From: Acidobacteriota bacterium
GTDB lineage: Bacteria > Acidobacteriota > Terriglobia > Acidiferrales > UBA7541
Length of the DNA: 64,000 bases
Assembly: GCA_003223245.1 (NCBI GenBank)
Contig: QHYI01000110.1
Coordinates: 92,525 to 156,524, forward strand
Direction of reading: 5' to 3'
Shown piece after piece: positions 10,001-17,379 of this stretch. Numbering within the stretch: position 1 is the first letter of the stretch; every line of letters starts with the position of its first letter. Under the pieces are notes generated by a model. It was not told the DNA's origin. It worked only from the letters and a program-made list of their open reading frames with translations, and searched no databases. The position numbers were made by a program, and so were the translations under genes.

Positions 10001-10613
10001 CGTCAACCGTGACGCTGTTGCCGCGGCCGTTACTGCCATAAAAAGAGAGGCCGCTTTGCGGCGTTTGTTTGACGCGAAAATCCTGGTCGTCGGCCAGCCG
10101 CGTGGAATTAGACACGCCCGGCATCAGCATCGTAAATGTAAGGTAGTCGCGGCGGTCGATCGGCAGGTCCGCGATATAGTTCTGTGTGAGAGTATCCGCT
10201 TGGCTTCCTCTCTCGGTCTCAACGACGGGAGGCTCCGCACTTACTTCCACCTGGGATGACATCCCCGACAATTTGAGACGAAAGTCGAAAACCAGGGTTT
10301 GCCCAACGGTCAAGACCACCCCGTTGGCCGTCTCCGTTTGAAAACCTGCGCGCTCGACAGTGACTTTGTAAGTTGAGGGCGCGAGGCCGGATGATCGGTA
10401 GAAACCATGCTCGTCGGTCATTACGCTGCGCTCGACGCCCTTTTCAGGGTCGGTCACAGTGACTTTTGCGTTTGGCACGCCCGCGCCGGTCGGATCGGTG
10501 ACCGTTCCCGTCAGGTCCGCGGAAGCTCCCACACCCTGTGCTTTCGTTGTAAGGCTTGCAGGAAAGAAAGACGCGGCCAAAAGAATTCCCACTGTTAGCA
10601 GGGTCGACTTCAT
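7053..10613 (-). CDS. TonB-dependent receptor, Oar-like, with carboxypeptidase-regulatory-like domain
   Basis: 1186 aa. ATG 10613 has AGGAGG five bases upstream. A signal peptide occupies about residues 1-25 (ending TTKAQG). A carboxypeptidase-D regulatory-like beta-sandwich follows (LTGTVTDPTGAGVPNAKVTV, about 30-115), then the plug (VQEFQVNRSNYGADLGGASG, INIVTKSGTNDVHGGLYSYF). The rest is an outer-membrane beta-barrel ending in aromatic Phe (LGLRLTF). This layout is characteristic of the greatly expanded Acidobacteriota receptor family. It probably imports a large or scarce substrate using TonB energy; the substrate is unknown. It sits between a fatty-acid cluster and an alcohol dehydrogenase as its own transcription unit. 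Confidence 0.93.
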   Translation of the reverse strand: MKSTLLTVGILLAASFFPASLTTKAQGVGASADLTGTVTDPTGAGVPNAKVTVTDPEKGVERSVMTDEHGFYRSSGLAPSTYKVTVERAGFQTETANGVVLTVGQTLVFDFRLKLSGMSSQVEVSAEPPVVETERGSQADTLTQNYIADLPIDRRDYLTFTMLMPGVSNSTRLADDQDFRVKQTPQSGLSFYGSNGRGNSVTVDGGEANGDSGGVRLTVSQDDVQEFQVNRSNYGADLGGASGASINIVTKSGTNDVHGGLYSYFRNDAMDARDPFAFSQALQPGQAFNPLASDTTGSPIKNSLVRYQYGGTLGFPVRKDKTFLFGALEGLLQNSQNAVPLLTSTSTLRPDATQQPIIGGLVALATQSGNPNVPCLSGPIGAAVAAKLGLPAPNPTTNVPAGTCAAILGGTLTLNPAASPLSAFLVNQFESNGGVFNYNTREYLASGRLDHRFSDNNQLYLSYRYGHDLEENPDVQSLTGFSAGSSTHNYDDNIQLGWYHAFGAKAQNEFRLQWDYNSFNVIPNEPGEVGLQIFGFINNLGTNIFLPNFTITRRTEIADNFTLTRGLHTLRFGGSELLRGNHSESHTYFPGRFVFGSLPGNLLSPCLTTPIACQLPSVNSALLNSLQSANFGVPQVFQQGFGNADYPAYTRPYTAAYLQDSWRMASNFTLIYGARYEIDSEYLPLNTYYKDIGPRISFAWDPFKNHKTVIRGGYGMFFGSIDTQIPQVDLSLGVLNKNYSTVENRNNQSQVPDQVNNVVGTCGISFGPVTVAPGTGASPCLRFITIYVDPITPTPFAPTLQTAPQVFQGLFAQGLIQCTTPTAGNAACITPADVAQFGIFVANKGPLSPLTVLFSNPPNYKPPYSQQASIGVEREFAPGFSISLSGIYSHTLRLPVAIDTNLLNAPMSTVTLANGSKVSYRNWNGGTPGNPAPADPLGGTEFPGGLSPCANPFACFVNPLIVQNNQYTSAASALYEGGILEVKKRFSNSFTLLGNYTYSKGFDASTDFNSDYGPQDPTNLGLDRGLSEFDERHKVVIAGVFDSPWKSAIISGFQLAPIFSYNSGHPFNLLAGGEVNGDNHTTNERPIGAGRDSGLGPSYTNFDMRLSWHHKVQEKATLLLTAEGFNIANHTNFASVNNEVGPLFGLAPGFATFNVHGSRFLSPSQPLGFTSAFPKREIQLGLRLTF

Positions 10614-10640
10614 AGCTCCTCCTGGTTTATCTGAGGAACC

Positions 10641-10654
10641 GAAAACCGGTTTTC
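10641..10654. promoter_or_regulatory. Perfect 14-bp palindrome in leader of TonB-dependent receptor gene
   Basis: GAAAACCGGTTTTC is a perfect palindrome 27 bp upstream of the receptor start codon. It could be a repressor operator or a small hairpin near the ribosome-binding site; no regulator is assigned. Confidence 0.4.
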
Positions 10655-10810
10655 AGACACGCTCGAACCTCACAACCATGGCCCTGTGCCTGTGGCAGCC
10701 TCGATCACCGCCGTGGTCGTCCTCGACTGGAATAAGAAAGCCCTCTAAAGAGCATTAGACCGGAAGCCTGCCTTACTTTCCTCCCACGCGCCCGGTAGGA
10801 GCAGCGAGAT

Positions 10811-10829
10811 TGTGATAGTCGGTATCACA
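10811..10829. promoter_or_regulatory. Inverted repeat TGTGATA-N5-TATCACA, putative operator
   Basis: A perfect 7-bp inverted repeat with a 5-bp spacer lies about 200 bp upstream of the receptor start, in the 365-bp gap between the receptor and the alcohol dehydrogenase. The half-site TGTGA resembles CRP/FNR-family half-sites, and the 19-bp length suits a dimeric regulator. The rest of this gap shows no convincing gene. Confidence 0.45.
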
Positions 10830-10978
10830 TTTTACGAACTAACGTCAATACGAAATTTAATGCACGCGCGGATTACGGGATTCCGTGCACCGGGAAATCG
10901 ACCCCCGATGGAACGGAGTCAGCGGGCTGACTGGCAGGTTTTGGGTGTTACGCGCACGGAATCCCACGGAAGAAAACC

Positions 10979-11998
10979 CTACGCAAAACAGAGCACCACC
11001 CGGCCCGAGACTTGCCCTTGGCGCAGACGATCGATGACCAAGTTCACATCGGATAAAGGATGTGCGGTGACGTGACAGCGAATTCTTCCCTCGCCGGCTA
11101 GCGCCAGTACTTCGCGCAGGTCCGCGCGTGTTCCGACGGCGCTCGCTTGGATGCGCACTTCCTTGGCCGCCATCAGAATGGGTGGAAAGCAAACGTTTTC
11201 AGCGGGCAAGCCGACGGCCAGGAGGGTCCCTGTTGCCCGAACACACGCAAACGCCGTGTCATACGCGGCCCTTGCCGCGGAGCTCACCAGGGCGACGTGG
11301 ACACCACCTTTCGCGCGCAAGGCTTTCGCGACGTTCGTTGAAGCGGCATTTAGGCAGTTTGCTGCACCCAGCCTTTCTGCGAGGCGCAGTTTTTCGTCTG
11401 CCACGTCAATGGCAGCAATTTCCGCTCCGAGTTCTCTCCCTATTTGCACGGCGAGATGGCCTAGGCCACCAATTCCGAAGATTGCCAGCCGTTGTCCGGC
11501 GGAAATTCGCGCCTGCTTCAAGGCTCGATAGACCGTTACGCCGGCGCAAAACAGCGGCGCCGCTTCCACCGCTGAGAGCGCATCCGGGATTTTCACAGCA
11601 TGGCTCGCGGGAGCTTTTACAAATTCGGCGAAGCCACCATCCACCATCACTCCCGTGATTTTCTGGCGTGCGCAGAGATTTTCGTTTCCTTCATGGCAGA
11701 ATTCGCATTCGCCGCACGTCCAGTAAATCCATGGAACGCCTACTCGGTCACCGACCTGGAGCTCTCGAACATCGGAGCCTTTTTCAACGATGCGGCCCGC
11801 GATTTCATGTCCAGGGATCAGTGGCATTTTCGTGATCGAAAGGAACTGAGGCCAGTCTCCATCGACTACATGCAGATCCGAATGGCAGAGGCCGCAAGCC
11901 TCAACTTGAATGAGCACCTCGTTCGCTTCCAACAGCGGACGAGGGACATCCTCGAGCACCAAAGCTTTTTTGAATTCGTGCAAAACAGCGGCCTTCAT
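10979..11998 (-). CDS. Zinc-dependent alcohol dehydrogenase (AdhA-type MDR)
   Basis: 339 aa. Medium-chain dehydrogenase with catalytic-zinc motif CGLCHSDLH and GHE (PLIPGHEIAGRI), structural-zinc cluster CGECEFCHEGNENLC, and NAD-binding GIGGLGHLAVQIG. Full length compared with bacterial AdhA (about 340 aa). Oxidises primary alcohols or reduces aldehydes, NAD(P)-linked. It lies 124 bp downstream of a TetR gene on the same strand and could be its target (inference). Confidence 0.92.
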   Translation of the reverse strand: MKAAVLHEFKKALVLEDVPRPLLEANEVLIQVEACGLCHSDLHVVDGDWPQFLSITKMPLIPGHEIAGRIVEKGSDVRELQVGDRVGVPWIYWTCGECEFCHEGNENLCARQKITGVMVDGGFAEFVKAPASHAVKIPDALSAVEAAPLFCAGVTVYRALKQARISAGQRLAIFGIGGLGHLAVQIGRELGAEIAAIDVADEKLRLAERLGAANCLNAASTNVAKALRAKGGVHVALVSSAARAAYDTAFACVRATGTLLAVGLPAENVCFPPILMAAKEVRIQASAVGTRADLREVLALAGEGRIRCHVTAHPLSDVNLVIDRLRQGQVSGRVVLCFA

Positions 11999-12122
11999 TG
12001 CCTCTGCCTCGAGGACAAGAACAGGCTAATACTTTCCTGAGATTTTGGAGTCAGACGATACTTTTCTGGGACAAATCTGAAGCTGGGCAAGAAACCAAGC
12101 AAGCGGCTCTCCGCTCAGGGGC

Positions 12123-12842
12123 TTACGGCTGTGCGCCCTTCAGAAAAAACCCCACCGCGCTGCGGACGCGTTCGCTCAGATTGTGCGGCCCGGAAAGGTC
12201 CACAGCCCAGCGTCGAACTACCGTGGTGTAGAGTCCCTCCATGAACTCCGCCAAGTGCGTTACGGGAAATGCTTTGGTAATTTCTCCGCGCTTTTGCCCT
12301 TCGGCGAGGATTTCCCTTAAAAGGCTCACCGCCATCTCTTCCGGCCGGCGCATTTCGGGCGACCGCACGGGATCCATCGCTCCGGAAAGCACGACCGCTC
12401 TCCAAAGGGGCCGGTCGGATTCCACCTCGCGGGCCATGCCTTCGTACATTCGCCGCAATCGTTCCGCGGTCGAGACGTCACTGGAAAGTTCCGTCTCGAG
12501 ATGGTCCTTGATGCAACTGAAGCCGCGGCGGCCAACTTCGCGCAAGACCGCATCCTTGCTCGGGAAGTAGCGGAAAAACGTGGGTTGGCTGATTTCCAGG
12601 ATCTGAACGATATCTTCGATTCTGGTATTCTCGTATCCGCGTTTGCGGAACAAGCGAATCGAAGTGTCAATGATTTGTTGCCGCAGCCGCGCTTTTTTGC
12701 GCTCGCGAAGGCCCAATGTTTCTTTACTACTCGTCTTATCGACCCGGGAAAGCCTTCTCTGCGGCGCTAAGTTTGCGTGACCTCGGGCCGCTCGGCCCCC
12801 TGGAGCAAGCGGCTCATTTCGGGCGACTCTCATTCGCCGCAT
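12123..12842 (-). CDS. TetR/AcrR-family transcriptional regulator
   Basis: 239 aa. ATG 12842 is supported by GAGGAG 11 bases upstream. A basic tail of about 45 residues precedes the HTH (RQQIIDTSIRLFRKRGYENT ... ILEISQPTFFRYFPSKDAVL), which is the classical TetR DNA-binding domain with the recognition-helix pattern TFFRYFPSK. The rest is a helical ligand-binding domain. It lies between the alcohol dehydrogenase and an AidB-like acyl-CoA dehydrogenase on the same strand, so it may control either or both. The ligand is unknown. Confidence 0.9.
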   Translation of the reverse strand: MRRMRVARNEPLAPGGRAARGHANLAPQRRLSRVDKTSSKETLGLRERKKARLRQQIIDTSIRLFRKRGYENTRIEDIVQILEISQPTFFRYFPSKDAVLREVGRRGFSCIKDHLETELSSDVSTAERLRRMYEGMAREVESDRPLWRAVVLSGAMDPVRSPEMRRPEEMAVSLLREILAEGQKRGEITKAFPVTHLAEFMEGLYTTVVRRWAVDLSGPHNLSERVRSAVGFFLKGAQP

Positions 12843-12901
12843 TTTGGGTTGTTCTCCTCGACCGCGGGAAGCTCGAAATGGCCTTCACCGGCAAAATTGC
12901 A

Positions 12902-12935
12902 AGAGTTACTCTAACATGATAGAAACCCACGTCAA
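12902..12935 (-). promoter_or_regulatory. Candidate promoter and operator of the TetR gene
   Basis: On the minus strand TTGACG (12930-12935) and TAGAGT (12908-12913) are separated by 16 bp. The palindromes AGAGTTACTCT (12902-12912) and GTTACTCTAAC (12905-12915) overlap the -10 box, as expected for an autorepressed TetR gene. Seen in sequence; binding is inferred. Confidence 0.45.
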
Positions 12936-12982
12936 GTTGCTCTTCTCACTCGAGACGCGATTGGTAGCTGATTTGATTTGCT

Positions 12983-14443
12983 TTATCGCTGATATTTGAG
13001 CGCGAGCCTATCGGAGGTAAGAACCGCAAGCTGGCGGAAAAACGCCTCCGAACGGGCTTCTTTTTCATCGGCCGGCAGTTTCAAGAGCTGGTCGAATTCC
13101 GATTCCATCTCCTGCAGTTCTTTAGCTGGCACGATGTCACCCAAGTGTTGAAAAAGCATTTTGTGCGCCTGCTTGCGTTCCATCACTTCCAGGCCATCCA
13201 GAATCTGGCGGTGCGCGGTTCCCTCCCAAATCGCAAGAATCATGGCTTCGCGAAACCAGCGCTCCACGCCATACTCCGCCAGCACCCCAAGACCGCCGTG
13301 CACCTCCATGGCCCATTTCGCCGTGTCAGCAGCAAATTCCGCTGTCCAATACTTCGCCAAGTGGGCCATCAGCCGGAACAAATGATAGCGTTCGGAATAA
13401 GGCGGCCGTTCCATCCAGACCTCATTCAGGAGCTGGAGCGCTTCCCACGCCAAAGCAAACGAGGATTGAAGTCCCTTCAGACGGACTTCAAACTGACGTC
13501 GAAGCAAAGGATGATCAAGGATTCGTTTTCCGAAGGCCGCGCGGCACTCTGCATAAGCCAGAGAATCCGCCATAGCCCGTTGAGCGAGCGCAACGCTCAC
13601 CATGCTGTTCGCCACACGCGAGAGGTTCAAAACTTCCAAAATCAAATAGATTCCCAAGTCAGCGGAACCCAGCAAGTATCCTTCGCTATCTCGCAATTCC
13701 ACTTCTCCGGTGGGAACCGAGCGAGTGGCGATCTTGTCTTTCAATCTCCGGATGAAGTAATTGAGACCGCCGTTTTTGCGAAAGCGCGGCACCAGGAAAA
13801 GTGCAAGGCCGCGCACGCCCGGCGCCGCTCGTTCCGGCCTCGCAGCCACAACCGCCAACTCAGCTCCTGCGTTGCTCGCAAAGTATTTGTCGCCAGTGAG
13901 CGACCACCCGTCGGTGTTAGCGGGCCGAGCCACCGTCTTTACGCCGGCACCCAGGTCGGAGCCTCCTTCAACCTCCGTCATCCAGGTAGCTCCTTGCCAC
14001 GCCGAATCGTCCTTGCGCAAGAGCTGAGGTAGGAAACGTGCTTGTAATTCGGCGGCCCCGTATTTCGCAAGTGGGAGCGCCGTTCCGAGTGTCACCGTGT
14101 ACGGACAACACACTCCGGGATCGTAAAACGAGATCGCGTAGATCAATTGGTACGCGGGGACCAGGGAATTTTCTTCCATTGCGCGCCAGACCACTCCGCA
14201 TCGATAGCCCCTTCGCAAAATCGTCTGGTATTCGCGAGGATAGAGAATTTCATCGGTTCGTTTTCCCGATTTGTCGAACGCACGCAACCAGGGCGTTCCA
14301 GCGCGATCGATTGCGCCAGAGATCGAAACGCCCTCAGTTTTCCACCACTGCTGCTCCGTTTCGAGTACATCGAGATGGAGAATTTGGGGAAGTCTGCTTT
14401 GAAGAAAGCTTACTGGCGAGCGAAGAAGATCGAAAGAGGCCAT
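12983..14443 (-). CDS. AidB-like acyl-CoA dehydrogenase
   Basis: 486 aa, about 100 residues longer than ordinary ACADs and matching the AidB/FadE-like subgroup with an N-terminal extension. Motifs: ATWMTEVEGGSDLGAGVKT for FAD and substrate binding, GDKYFASNAGAE, an R-x2-FGK-like RAAFGKRIL, and VHGGLGVLAEYGVERWFREA followed by ILAIWEGTAHRQILDGLE, where the Glu of WEGT is in the catalytic position. It could oxidise a branched or aromatic acyl-CoA, or belong to the alkylation-response AidB group. It lies upstream of the TetR gene on the same strand. Confidence 0.87.
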   Translation of the reverse strand: MASFDLLRSPVSFLQSRLPQILHLDVLETEQQWWKTEGVSISGAIDRAGTPWLRAFDKSGKRTDEILYPREYQTILRRGYRCGVVWRAMEENSLVPAYQLIYAISFYDPGVCCPYTVTLGTALPLAKYGAAELQARFLPQLLRKDDSAWQGATWMTEVEGGSDLGAGVKTVARPANTDGWSLTGDKYFASNAGAELAVVAARPERAAPGVRGLALFLVPRFRKNGGLNYFIRRLKDKIATRSVPTGEVELRDSEGYLLGSADLGIYLILEVLNLSRVANSMVSVALAQRAMADSLAYAECRAAFGKRILDHPLLRRQFEVRLKGLQSSFALAWEALQLLNEVWMERPPYSERYHLFRLMAHLAKYWTAEFAADTAKWAMEVHGGLGVLAEYGVERWFREAMILAIWEGTAHRQILDGLEVMERKQAHKMLFQHLGDIVPAKELQEMESEFDQLLKLPADEKEARSEAFFRQLAVLTSDRLALKYQR

Positions 14444-14608
14444 TTGCGCGCATGTTAGGGCGCTAACGGCCTTGCGTCAAGCACGCCAGCTAGGGCGCGA
14501 GCAAGGACTTGCTGTGATGAAAGGGAGCCTATGTTTGATCCCCTGCGCCCCCGTTTTCAGGAGCTGCTGCGCCGGATGAATCTTCCTGTCGTATCTAATT
14601 GAAAAGGT

Positions 14609-14683
14609 TGGCTGGGAGGCCTGGACTCGAACCAGGATAGCCAGATCCAGAGTCTGGAGTCCTACCAATTGGACGACCTCCCA
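14609..14683 (-). tRNA. tRNA-Gln (anticodon CUG), CCA encoded
   Basis: The cloverleaf folds by eye: acceptor TGGGAGG/CCTCCCA, D-arm GTCC...GGAC, anticodon stem CCAGA/TCTGG with loop CTCTGGA (anticodon CUG), T-arm CTGG-TTCGAGT-CCAGG, discriminator G and genomic CCA. The 5' end is at 14683. A recombinase stub lies 75 bp on its 5' side. Confidence 0.95.
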
Positions 14684-14758
14684 GCAGTTGAAAACAGGGC
14701 ACTTAGATTACAGCATGGCCTGCATTCGTCGGTCAAATGGGTCCATCGGAACGAAATT

Positions 14759-14959
14759 TCAGACGCGGTCGCGTTCATTGTGAATGAACTCGTGACGAAG
14801 ATACGTGTAACGCTTTATCATCTCTTCGGAGCCGTGTCCAATCCGGTTCTTGATGACATCATTTGACACCCCAGCCATCACAAGGGTACTAACTCTGTGA
14901 TGTCTGAATCCGTGCATACCGCCGCTCCGCAGTTTGCATGAGAACGGGGACCAGTAATG
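14759..14959 (-). pseudogene. Tyrosine recombinase (integrase) C-terminal remnant
   Basis: The frame is open from 14959 to the TGA at 14759-14761. It encodes about 63 residues that match the end of a phage-type integrase: HGFRHHRVSTLVMAG (the H-x-x-R box), NRIGHGS (the GH/W box) and the tyrosine nucleophile region KRYTYLRHEF. The N-terminal and core domains, including the first catalytic Arg, are absent: upstream the frame meets a stop and then a block of IS-end-like repeats. It sits next to tRNA-Gln, the usual location for such integrases. Non-functional remnant. Confidence 0.8.
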
Positions 14960-15015
14960 CTACTCTTTTCCACAGACAATTCCTGACCATCCCGATCACC
15001 CTTCCGGCAAGTGCC

Positions 15016-15113
15016 AATCACTGATCGGCTTGGCCCAGGAATGGTGATCGCTTTCGCCCAGGAATGCTGATCGTGATCGGAATCACCCCGGAATGGCGAT
15101 CGGTTTCAGCCGG
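15016..15113. repeat. Four imperfect tandem repeats resembling an IS21-family terminus
   Basis: Units at 15016-15039, 15040-15062, 15063-15091 and 15092-15113 share AAT-nnn-TGATCG followed by a short variable part and a C-C-G-G or CCAGG end. Multiple TGATCG/CCGGAAT repeats are typical of IS21-family ends (family knowledge). No istA/istB transposase gene is present, so this is a scar that probably truncated the neighbouring integrase (inference). Confidence 0.55.
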
Positions 15114-15139
15114 AATCCGCAGTCAAGAAAATTGGGGCG

Positions 15140-15604
15140 CTACTTTCCCGTTGCAGAGTTCAACTGTCCAAGATTCCAGAGAAACAGAACAACAGACAAC
15201 GAGACTCCGCTGCAGAAACACCATGTACAATACCTAACAACCATCGGATACCTGGTCAATCCATCCCACCAATTCTGTTTGTTGCTGTTCGGTATCTCGA
15301 TGTTCTCATCTTCGAAGATAACTTCCTCCTGCTCGGATATAGCGAGTAAGCGAGTACCCCAAACAGCTGATATTAAGCTACTCAAAAACACAAGCAACGT
15401 GCCGGAATACAACACCTGGGCTGGTATCGAATGCAGAATAATAAGATGCTCTTGGGCGTAGAAGAATCCGCCGATTGCTGCGGTGTCCAAGCTTATTAAG
15501 AGCTTCAAGAAGCCTCGTTCGGCTTTGAATACTCTGTCTCGCTTCTCAGTAAGCAGGACTAGCGTTTTTTCCAGAGTCTCGGTGTCCATATTTCGCAAAT
15601 CCAT
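15140..15604 (-). CDS. Small membrane protein of unknown function
   Basis: 154 aa; ATG 15604 is preceded by AGGGG at 7 bp. An N-terminal charged coiled segment (TETLEKTLVLLTEKRDRVFK) precedes two hydrophobic segments (near residues 35-50 and 63-83), an acidic loop (SEQEEVIFEDENIEIP), and a third hydrophobic segment near the C-terminus (CSGVSLSVVLFLWNLG). The protein therefore probably has three membrane spans with a cytosolic coiled coil. No family recognised. Lower GC and codon use differ from the flanking catabolic genes, consistent with acquired DNA. Confidence 0.6.
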   Translation of the reverse strand: MDLRNMDTETLEKTLVLLTEKRDRVFKAERGFLKLLISLDTAAIGGFFYAQEHLIILHSIPAQVLYSGTLLVFLSSLISAVWGTRLLAISEQEEVIFEDENIEIPNSNKQNWWDGLTRYPMVVRYCTWCFCSGVSLSVVLFLWNLGQLNSATGK

Positions 15605-15786
15605 TGGTTTCCCCTACGAGGACTATACGCCCCTACCGTTCCTCGGCTCTCTGTTTCGAAGAAATGTTGCCGCAGCCAACACCTGCCTGAATGGCTCGTC
15701 AGTGGCCCTCCCCATCACAGCTTCGTCAGGAAAGACGAGCTTTTCTTTTGTGGATCGCTTAGGGTAACTTGGGTTGGAGGATTCGA

Positions 15787-16032
15787 ATGAGACTACTAGC
15801 AGCATTGCAAAAAGAAGCACGAAAACTTACAAAGGCGAAAGCTGACCTGGAACGGCAGTTGAATGCCATCAGTGCGGCTGTGAAGGCTTTTGGCAGTACT
15901 CTAGCTATCGATTCTACTAATGGCCGAAAGAAGAGAAAGGGCCGTCATTTATCAGCCGCTGCAAAAGCACGGATCGCCAGAGCGCAACGCAAAAGATGGC
16001 GTCTCTTAAAAGCGACGAAAAAAGCCGCGTAG
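15787..16032 (+). CDS. Small basic helical protein with SAAAKARIARAQRKRW motif
   Basis: 81 aa; ATG 15787 has GGAGG six bases upstream, which is better than the upstream TTG at 15769. The N-terminal half is a charged amphipathic helix (QKEARKLTKAKADLERQLNA). The C-terminal half is very basic (NGRKKRKGRHLSAAAKARIA ... RKRWRLLKATKK). Short proteins with a similar S-A-A-x-R/K-A-R-I-A-x-A-Q-x-x-R-W tail recur in Acidobacteriota and related genomes (recollection, not searched). The charge suggests nucleic-acid binding; function unknown. Confidence 0.6.
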   Translation: MRLLAALQKEARKLTKAKADLERQLNAISAAVKAFGSTLAIDSTNGRKKRKGRHLSAAAKARIARAQRKRWRLLKATKKAA

Positions 16033-16133
16033 TTTGTGCCTCCCTCGGCATTCCAACCTGGTGTTAACTGGAAGGTGCCAAAAAATGTAAGAGGCGATCC
16101 GTTCGGGGGATTCCAACGGGATACACTCTCGCA

Positions 16134-16416
16134 ATGCGGCTGAAGCTGATCTTCGCAGGGGCAATTTATTTTACTGTGGTGTAGTCCGGGTGTGGCAACA
16201 AAATCGAAAACAACGGCAGGCGAGCCAACCCTTCAATAAACGCACAGTTTCGCCGCTGACCGAGGGGCTGGCGCGGTAACCTGGTTGGAAACCGACGGCA
16301 GCTTATATTATATCTTCAGTTTTTCCTTAAAAGACAAGGTGGCGGTCTACAATCACCACACCCAACAGAACCAGCGTGATAGAGGGAATAGCATTTCTTA
16401 CTGGCGAGGATGCTGA
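16134..16416 (+). pseudogene. Decayed small lipoprotein gene
   Basis: From ATG 16134 the frame reads a hydrophobic leader, MRLKLIFAGAIYFTVV, then TAG, then SGCGNKIENN. If the TAG were TTG the sequence would be a textbook lipobox, L-S-G-C, so a single T-to-A change explains it. After a further stop at about 16250, another frame stays open to 16416 with protein-like composition (AVTWLETDGSLYYIFSF). Reading: signal-peptide-II lipoprotein inactivated by a nonsense change and a frameshift. No family known. Confidence 0.35.
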
Positions 16417-16490
16417 CCGTTACACAAAGGCTCTCCTTCACGCCATTGCGCTTTTGCGGTGGGAAGCCCTCACCATTCTAATCCGGACGG

Positions 16491-16919
16491 TCACTCTGTT
16501 ACCGGACGGCCATGAATTGAAGCAACTAAATTGTTCTCGATAATGACATGCCAAAGCGCGGTCTCAATCGCAAGATCAAACTGCTCAACCCAATAGTCGA
16601 ACTCTTTCCTCTGAGCGACATTCGTTTTCAGATGACATGCTCTTGCTTGAGCCTGTAGGCGTAGGACCTCAAGCACAGTCAAGTGCAAATACCAGCTATC
16701 GCGTTTCTCCTTACTGTCCTGCTTCTCCTTGCCATCCCAAAGTCTGAGAGTATCAGAGCACTCAGCTTCGCTCACTTTGGGAAGTTTCATCGCGCTTTCA
16801 TGCATGGCGAGAGCCTGAACGTCTGTCGTGCGCTCTGCGATGCGTTTCTCGTTCTCCTGAGCCATAGACGGGAGGCTCGTTATAAGACCGACGAATGCGA
16901 GAAACAGTGTCCGTTTCAT
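16491..16919 (-). CDS. Secreted protein of unknown function
   Basis: 142 aa; ATG 16919 directly follows a GGAGGGAGA ribosome-binding site. A clear signal peptide (MKRTLFLAFVGLITSLPSMA, cleavage after SMA) precedes a charged, helical periplasmic domain with two cysteines (AECSD and ARACHLK) that could form a disulfide. No recognised family. Lies in the degraded insertion region between tRNA-Gln and the hcr genes. Confidence 0.65.
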   Translation of the reverse strand: MKRTLFLAFVGLITSLPSMAQENEKRIAERTTDVQALAMHESAMKLPKVSEAECSDTLRLWDGKEKQDSKEKRDSWYLHLTVLEVLRLQAQARACHLKTNVAQRKEFDYWVEQFDLAIETALWHVIIENNLVASIHGRPVTE

Positions 16920-17379
16920 TCTCCCTCCGTTTCAAGCTTACAGTGATTCGCCTTTCGCTCTCGACACAATTGCGTTCTGTGCCGATATTTCACAAGGTAG
17001 ACAATGCATTGCGATTGAGGGAATCAGCAGCAACATGAAGAGATTGTAGGACCGAACGCCGCTCCAGCGCTTGATGATCGCGCTCCCAGGTCGCTAAGTC
17101 GGTACTGGAGCGAACTTTACCGATTAGCGATTTGTCAGGACCGATGGGCCTCGAGCCTCTCTGCCGGATACAGCTTTACGTCTGGGAACCTCGGTTTCCC
17201 CCGCGGCACCCTTCCAGGCTCGCGCCAGCAGCTACATACACCTTGCAAGTTGTGGCGACGGAGGGTAGTACCAGCCACCACAGCCAAGCCATCACCCTGG
17301 TGGTACAGTAAAAGTTGTGCGGTACGCCAAAGCGCAGACGCCCAGCGATTAGCGAGCAGTCCCATGAAGGCCAGACGAA
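16920..17379. other. 460-bp stretch without a supported gene
   Basis: No frame has protein-like composition together with a start signal. It contains an 8-bp inverted repeat, CGCTCCAG (17060-17067) and CTGGAGCG (17105-17112), and a 10-bp direct repeat CGATTAGCGA near 17120 and 17346. It is probably the right junction of the insertion region before hcrB; no att-site duplication of the tRNA was found by eye. Confidence 0.4.

Noticed and set aside
14531..14602. Small plus-strand frame MFDPLRPRFQELLRRMNLPV... with a weak GGGAG site
   Set aside because: Only 23 codons, ends just before the tRNA, no family; may be a gene-start remnant but cannot be supported.
15623..15820. 65-aa minus-strand frame with hydrophobic start
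   Set aside because: Overlaps the start of the better supported gene at 15787 and lacks a ribosome-binding site.
17041..17130. Possible att-site copy of the tRNA-Gln 3' end
   Set aside because: No stretch matching the tRNA 3' half was found by eye in this or the rest of the gap.
17135..17365. 76-aa minus-strand frame
   Set aside because: Composition looks random and no start signal; treated as non-coding.
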